A DNA stretch of 64,000 bases from Persicobacter sp. CCB-QB2 (GTDB lineage Bacteria; Bacteroidota; Bacteroidia; Cytophagales; Cyclobacteriaceae), in contig NZ_LBGV01000001.1 in the NCBI RefSeq assembly GCF_001274635.1, positions 3,720,001-3,784,000 on the forward strand, written 5' to 3'. Shown here piece after piece: positions 60,008 to 64,000 of this stretch. The first letter of the stretch is position 1. Every line of letters starts with the position of its first letter. The translations under genes were made by a program, and so were the position numbers. The notes beneath the pieces were generated by a model. It was given only the letters and a program-made list of their open reading frames with translations, did not search any database and was not told where the DNA came from.

Positions 60008-63000
60008 ATGCGAAACAAGGGTTTCATTGTGACGCTAACGTTGATTGTTACAGCTTTGTGCCTGTACTACCTTTCGTTCACGTTAGTTTCGTCAAACATT
60101 CAAAAGGATGCTACCGCCTATGCCACGGTTTTGGGTGAGGATGGTCAGCCTAGAATTGACTTTAACAAAAAACAAAAATACCTGGATTCTCTTTGGAATG
60201 AGCCGGTATACAACTTTTTAGGGAAGCCATTTACTTTCAAAGAAGTGAAAGAAACCGAGCTTGGTCTTGGTCTTGACCTTCAGGGTGGTATGGCGGTAAC
60301 ATTGGAGGTTTCTCCGGTAGAGATCGTTCGTGGAATTGCTGGTAACTCTAAAGATGAAGACTTTACAGCTGCTTTGAACGCAGCAAATGCCGCTTTCCGT
60401 CAGACTGGTGGTGATTTTGTAGGTTTGTTTGCTTCAGCATGGAAGTCTCAGACAGATCGTAAGATGAGCGAAGTATTTGCTAATGCAGCAAATAAAGGTC
60501 GTATCTCATTGGATTCTTCTAATGATGCTATTCTTAAAGTGTTGAACACTGAGGTTGAGGGTGCGATTGATCGTTCTTTCAACATTTTGAGAACTCGTGT
60601 AGACCGTTTCGGTACTTCACAGCCAAATATTCAGCGTTTGCAGGGAACTGGTCGTATTCAGGTGGAGCTTCCAGGGGTTGATAATCCAGAGCGTGTTCGT
60701 AAACTTTTACAAGGAGTTGCGAAATTGGAGTTCTTCGAAGTTTATAACATTCAGGAATATCAGCAGTCTTTGATGGCGATCAACCAGAAATTGGTTGCAG
60801 AGCAAAAGGTAAACCCATTAGCAGCCGGTGAATTGAAAACGGATGCGGATGCAGTTGTTCAGTCTTCTGATGAAGATGATTTAGCATCTTTAACAGGTGA
60901 TGATGCTGCAGTTCCTACGGATTCTGCTTCTGAAGCACAAGCAGCTGCAGATAGCCTTGAGGCGGTAATGAATGCCAATGTTTCTCCTTTGCTTGCATTG
61001 AATATGAGCCCTTACGGTTTGGTATACAATGTTAAGGATACTGTAAAAATCAACCGTATTATCGAGCGTGCTGATATCAAATCATTGTTGCCAAGAGATT
61101 TGAAATTTGCCTGGGATGTAAAAGCTACGGATAACGAAGGTGTTCAAATGTTGACTTTGAATGCATTGAAAACACGTCGTGGTCAGGCTCCTTTGACTGG
61201 TGAAGTAATTACAGATGCTCGTCAGGATTTCGATCAGACTGGTCGTGCGGCAGTTTCAATGCAAATGAACTCTGTGGGTGCGAAAAAATGGAAGAAATTA
61301 ACTTCTGAGAATATTGGTCGTCAGGTGGCTATCGTATTGGATGGTTATGCTTACTCTGCACCGGTGGTAAACGGTGAGATTCCTAACGGTTCTTCTTCTA
61401 TTTCCGGTAACTTCTCCATTGAAGAAGCGAAAGATTTAGCGAACATTTTGAAAGCAGGTTCTTTACCAGCGCCTACTCGTATTGTGGAAGAAGCAGTAGT
61501 AGGACCTACTTTGGGTAAAGAAGCACAGAACCAAGGGATCTATTCAGTATTGTTGGGTCTTGGTTTGGTCGTGTTGTTTATGGTGGCATTCTATGCTAAA
61601 GGTGGTTTGATTGCGAACGCAGCATTGTTGTTCAACATCTTCTTCATCTTGGGTATTTTGGCTAACCTTTCTGCGGCGCTAACACTTCCAGGTATTGCGG
61701 GTATCGTATTGACGATCGGTATGTCCATTGATGCAAACGTACTGATCTTTGAGCGTATTCGTGAGGAGATGCGTTTGGGTTCTTCTATTTTGAATGCGAT
61801 TAATCGTGGATATGAAAAAGCTTTCAGCTCGATCTTTGATGCCAACGTGACCACCTTCTTGATTGGTGTAATTCTTTACGTATTGGGTCAGGGGCCAGTG
61901 AAAGGTTTCGCTATTACTTTGATGATTGGTATCGCTTCTTCTTTCTTCTCAGCGGTATTCATTACGCGTGTAATCGTATCTTGGTTGACCAAGAAAGGGG
62001 AGCAGTCCAAACTTTCTTTCGAGACTGGCCTATCGAAAGGCTTCATGCAGAACGTGAACTTCGATTTCATGGGTATCCGTAAGAAAGTTTATATCGGTTC
62101 CATTTCTTTCATTCTTTTGGGTGCGGTATTGATCGTAGCGGAAGGTGGATTGAACCTGGGCGTAGACTTTAAAGGGGGACGTTCCTATGTGGTAGATTTC
62201 GGTAAGTCAATGGTGGCTTCTGATGTGAAGACTGGTTTGAGTAAAGTGGAAGCTTTCCAAAAAGCAGGTATTGAAGTAAAAACTTATGGTGCGTCTGATG
62301 TATTAAAAGTAACCACTTCTTATTTGGTGGAAGATGATTCTGACGAGGCAGATGTTCAGGTTCGTCAGGCCATTATTTCAGGTTTAGAGCAGTCCACCGG
62401 ATTGAAAAATATCAGTGATGCAAATAATGTTACTGAGGCTGATTTTGCAGTGGTTTCTTCATCAAAAGTAGGTGCGACGATTGCAGATGATATCAAATCA
62501 TCTTCTTTGGAGGCAGGTTTCTTTGCCTTGATCGTATTGTTCCTATATATCTTGATTCGTTTCCGTAAAATGGGATTCTCTGCAGGTGCTATTGCCGCAT
62601 TGGTGCACGATACTTGTTTCGTATTTGCTGCTTTTGCCATCGTGGCATTGTTCGGTGTGAATTACGAAATCGATCAGGTATTCGTAGCGGCGATTTTGAC
62701 CATCATCGGTTATTCTATTAACGATACCGTGGTAGTATTTGACCGTATCCGTGAGGATATGGCGCTGAACCAGGGTAAGGATATGGAAACTGTATTTAAT
62801 AAGGCGATTAACAATACCATGTCTCGTACATTGATGACTTCTGCTACTACTTTGATTGTAGTATTGGTGTTGTTCTTGTTCGGTGGTGAAGTATTGCGTT
62901 CCTTCTCTTTTGCGATGTTGGTAGGGGTATTGGTGGGTACCTATTCTTCTATCTTCGTAGCGACTCCAATCGTGTTGGACTTCACCTACAGTGAGGAAAA

Positions 63001-63040
63001 GCGTAAAGCAAAAAAAGCAGGTAAGTCTGTGACTGCCTAA
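60008..63040 (+). CDS. secDF: Protein translocase SecDF (fused)
   Basis: SecDF uses the proton gradient to pull proteins out of SecYEG on the periplasmic side. The 1010-residue protein is a SecD-SecF fusion: membrane segment 1 (about 8-26), the large periplasmic domain, SecD membrane segments (about 500-660) with GMSIDANVLIFERIREEMRLG, and SecF from about 690 with FKGGRSYVVDFG, SINDTVVVFDRIREDM. An acidic, Ala/Ser-rich linker (about 277-321) interrupts the SecD periplasmic domain. The fusion is typical of Bacteroidota. Confidence 0.96.
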   Translation: MRNKGFIVTLTLIVTALCLYYLSFTLVSSNIQKDATAYATVLGEDGQPRIDFNKKQKYLDSLWNEPVYNFLGKPFTFKEVKETELGLGLDLQGGMAVTLEVSPVEIVRGIAGNSKDEDFTAALNAANAAFRQTGGDFVGLFASAWKSQTDRKMSEVFANAANKGRISLDSSNDAILKVLNTEVEGAIDRSFNILRTRVDRFGTSQPNIQRLQGTGRIQVELPGVDNPERVRKLLQGVAKLEFFEVYNIQEYQQSLMAINQKLVAEQKVNPLAAGELKTDADAVVQSSDEDDLASLTGDDAAVPTDSASEAQAAADSLEAVMNANVSPLLALNMSPYGLVYNVKDTVKINRIIERADIKSLLPRDLKFAWDVKATDNEGVQMLTLNALKTRRGQAPLTGEVITDARQDFDQTGRAAVSMQMNSVGAKKWKKLTSENIGRQVAIVLDGYAYSAPVVNGEIPNGSSSISGNFSIEEAKDLANILKAGSLPAPTRIVEEAVVGPTLGKEAQNQGIYSVLLGLGLVVLFMVAFYAKGGLIANAALLFNIFFILGILANLSAALTLPGIAGIVLTIGMSIDANVLIFERIREEMRLGSSILNAINRGYEKAFSSIFDANVTTFLIGVILYVLGQGPVKGFAITLMIGIASSFFSAVFITRVIVSWLTKKGEQSKLSFETGLSKGFMQNVNFDFMGIRKKVYIGSISFILLGAVLIVAEGGLNLGVDFKGGRSYVVDFGKSMVASDVKTGLSKVEAFQKAGIEVKTYGASDVLKVTTSYLVEDDSDEADVQVRQAIISGLEQSTGLKNISDANNVTEADFAVVSSSKVGATIADDIKSSSLEAGFFALIVLFLYILIRFRKMGFSAGAIAALVHDTCFVFAAFAIVALFGVNYEIDQVFVAAILTIIGYSINDTVVVFDRIREDMALNQGKDMETVFNKAINNTMSRTLMTSATTLIVVLVLFLFGGEVLRSFSFAMLVGVLVGTYSSIFVATPIVLDFTYSEEKRKAKKAGKSVTA

Positions 63041-63078
63041 AAAAATATCGTTTACAAATCACTGTAAACAAATCAATT

Positions 63079-63111
63079 AAAAGGTCGGCGAGTTAACGTC
63101 GGCCTTTTTTT
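63079..63111 (+). terminator. Rho-independent terminator after secDF
   Basis: AAAAGGTCGGCG (63079-63090) pairs with CGTCGGCCTTTT (63097-63108), with two G-T pairs, and leads into a T-run. Confidence 0.9.
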
Positions 63112-63309
63112 TATGCATTAATCCGTGTTTTTTTAGTTCTATTCCGTAAATTATTAAAGAAGGATTAGATACTTTATAGTACACTTCCTGGCAGAGAAGA
63201 TCGATTCCTTGTCAGGCTTCGGCGAAATCAGGGAATAAAAATGGTTCCCGTTCTAAAAAGGCAGATAGCTGCTGGCCATGCATCTTTTCACCTTTTCAAC
63301 ACTAACCGT

Positions 63310-64000
63310 ATGGATAATAGCCCAGCAGCTGAATCAAAGATTTTCGTTCTTGATACCTCCGTTATCCTATTTGATCACCGTTCCTTTCTCAATTTTGGGG
63401 AACATGATGTCGCGATTCCGATTACTGTTTTGGAAGAGCTGGATAATTTTAAAAAGGGAAATGACTCCATAAATTACGAAGCACGGCAGTTTATCCGCAT
63501 GTTGGATGATTTGTCAGAAGGCCATACCATCCGGGACTGGATTCCGCTTCCCGGAGAGAAAAGAGGGCGCTTGAAGGTGATCTTAAACGGAAAGGGGGAG
63601 ATCGATGCAGAAGTGGTATTTGAGTCCCATAAAATGGATCATAAGATTCTGAATGCTGCATTGACCATCAAGAGTGAGGAGAAGGAAAAGACGGTAGTGA
63701 TGGTGACCAAAGATGTTAATCTTCGTCTCAAAGCGAAAGCACTTTCCTTGAAAGCGGAGGATTATCGCACTGGTAAGGTGACTGATGTGGCTGACCTTGA
63801 TAAGTCCACTAAAACTATTGATGGCGTAGATAAGGAGTGTATTGAGCGCCTTTATGATATTGGCTTTTCCGACGTTCCGGAGGCGATTCAGGAGCGCATG
63901 TCGTTGAATGGTTACTATATTCTAAAGAATAGTGAGCAATCCGTAATGGCTTTTTATTCTGCAGCCATGCAGCGCCTGGAGCGGGTAGAGAAATACACGG
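63310..64000 (+). CDS. PIN-PhoH family protein, N-terminal part
   Basis: The frame from the ATG at 63310 is open to the window end (230 residues). It starts MDNSPAAESKIFVLDTSVILFDHRSF, a PIN-domain nuclease signature with Asp residues at KIFVLDTSV and VLEELDNFKKG, and VVMVTKDVNLRLKAKAL near the end of the PIN domain (about 10-150). The region after it (IERLYDIGFSDVPEAIQERMSLNGYYILKN) is the linker to a PhoH ATPase domain. PhoH2-type proteins are RNA helicase-nuclease fusions. The ATPase motifs lie outside the window. Confidence 0.88.
   Translation, partial: MDNSPAAESKIFVLDTSVILFDHRSFLNFGEHDVAIPITVLEELDNFKKGNDSINYEARQFIRMLDDLSEGHTIRDWIPLPGEKRGRLKVILNGKGEIDAEVVFESHKMDHKILNAALTIKSEEKEKTVVMVTKDVNLRLKAKALSLKAEDYRTGKVTDVADLDKSTKTIDGVDKECIERLYDIGFSDVPEAIQERMSLNGYYILKNSEQSVMAFYSAAMQRLERVEKYT

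Noticed and set aside
63278-63472. A 64-codon hydrophobic frame before and inside the PhoH gene
   Set aside because: It overlaps the PIN domain of the PhoH frame in another register; the PhoH frame is the one with homology.

Overview
The window is a 64 kb stretch of core chromosome from a member of the Bacteroidota, most likely the Cytophagales. The evidence is the protein families present (DUF4286, DUF3467, WbqC, a fused SecDF, a YraN/LipB pair), the near absence of strong Shine-Dalgarno sequences, and promoters of the Bacteroidota sigma-ABfr type (TTTG, about 19 nt, TAnnTTTG). I cannot name the genus. I see no phage, insertion sequence, integrase, CRISPR array or rRNA operon.

Layout. (1) 1-19.4 kb is a mosaic of housekeeping genes: the 3' end of htpG, a secreted repeat protein, lipB, yraN, a FKBP-type isomerase, mltG, a Sua5/YrdC protein, a WbqC protein, clpC, a large von Willebrand-type membrane protein, fabG, lpdA, frr-pyrH, and an M1 aminopeptidase lipoprotein whose reading frame is broken by one base. 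(2) 19.4-32.8 kb holds tuf, tRNA-Trp, secE-nusG-rplK-rplA-rplJ-rplL, rpoB-rpoC and a DUF3467 gene. (3) 32.9-50.9 kb is the str/S10/spc/alpha ribosomal cluster. It runs rpsL-rpsG-fusA-rpsJ, then a terminator and a new promoter, then rplC to rpsN, then another promoter with a 5' hairpin, then rpsH to rplQ. This last part includes secY, map, infA, rpmJ and rpoA. (4) 51.0-64 kb contains carA, eno, a DivIC/FtsB-like gene, a small beta-barrel-like gene, an Ldh2-type dehydrogenase, ppx, an operon rdgB / udk-udk-trkA with two tandem uridine kinases, a small exported protein, secDF, and the start of a PIN-PhoH gene that leaves the window.

The genes work mainly in translation and transcription (ribosomal proteins, EF-Tu, EF-G, IF-1, RRF, RNA polymerase, NusG), protein export and maturation (SecE, SecY, SecDF, Map, SlyD-like isomerase, ClpC, HtpG), lipoate and fatty acid metabolism (LipB, LpdA, FabG) and nucleotide metabolism (PyrH, CarA, uridine kinases, RdgB). 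The two zinc-binding ribosomal proteins that can lose their cysteines (S14 and L36) are both in the zinc-free form.

I found no convincing new defence or mobile system. The most useful observations are the single-base frameshift in the M1 aminopeptidase, the set of near-perfect promoters followed directly by GC-rich hairpins at the predicted transcript 5' ends, the transcriptional breaks inside the ribosomal cluster, the tandem uridine kinases fused by ATGA overlaps to a TrkA-type regulator, and a few lineage-specific orphan proteins.
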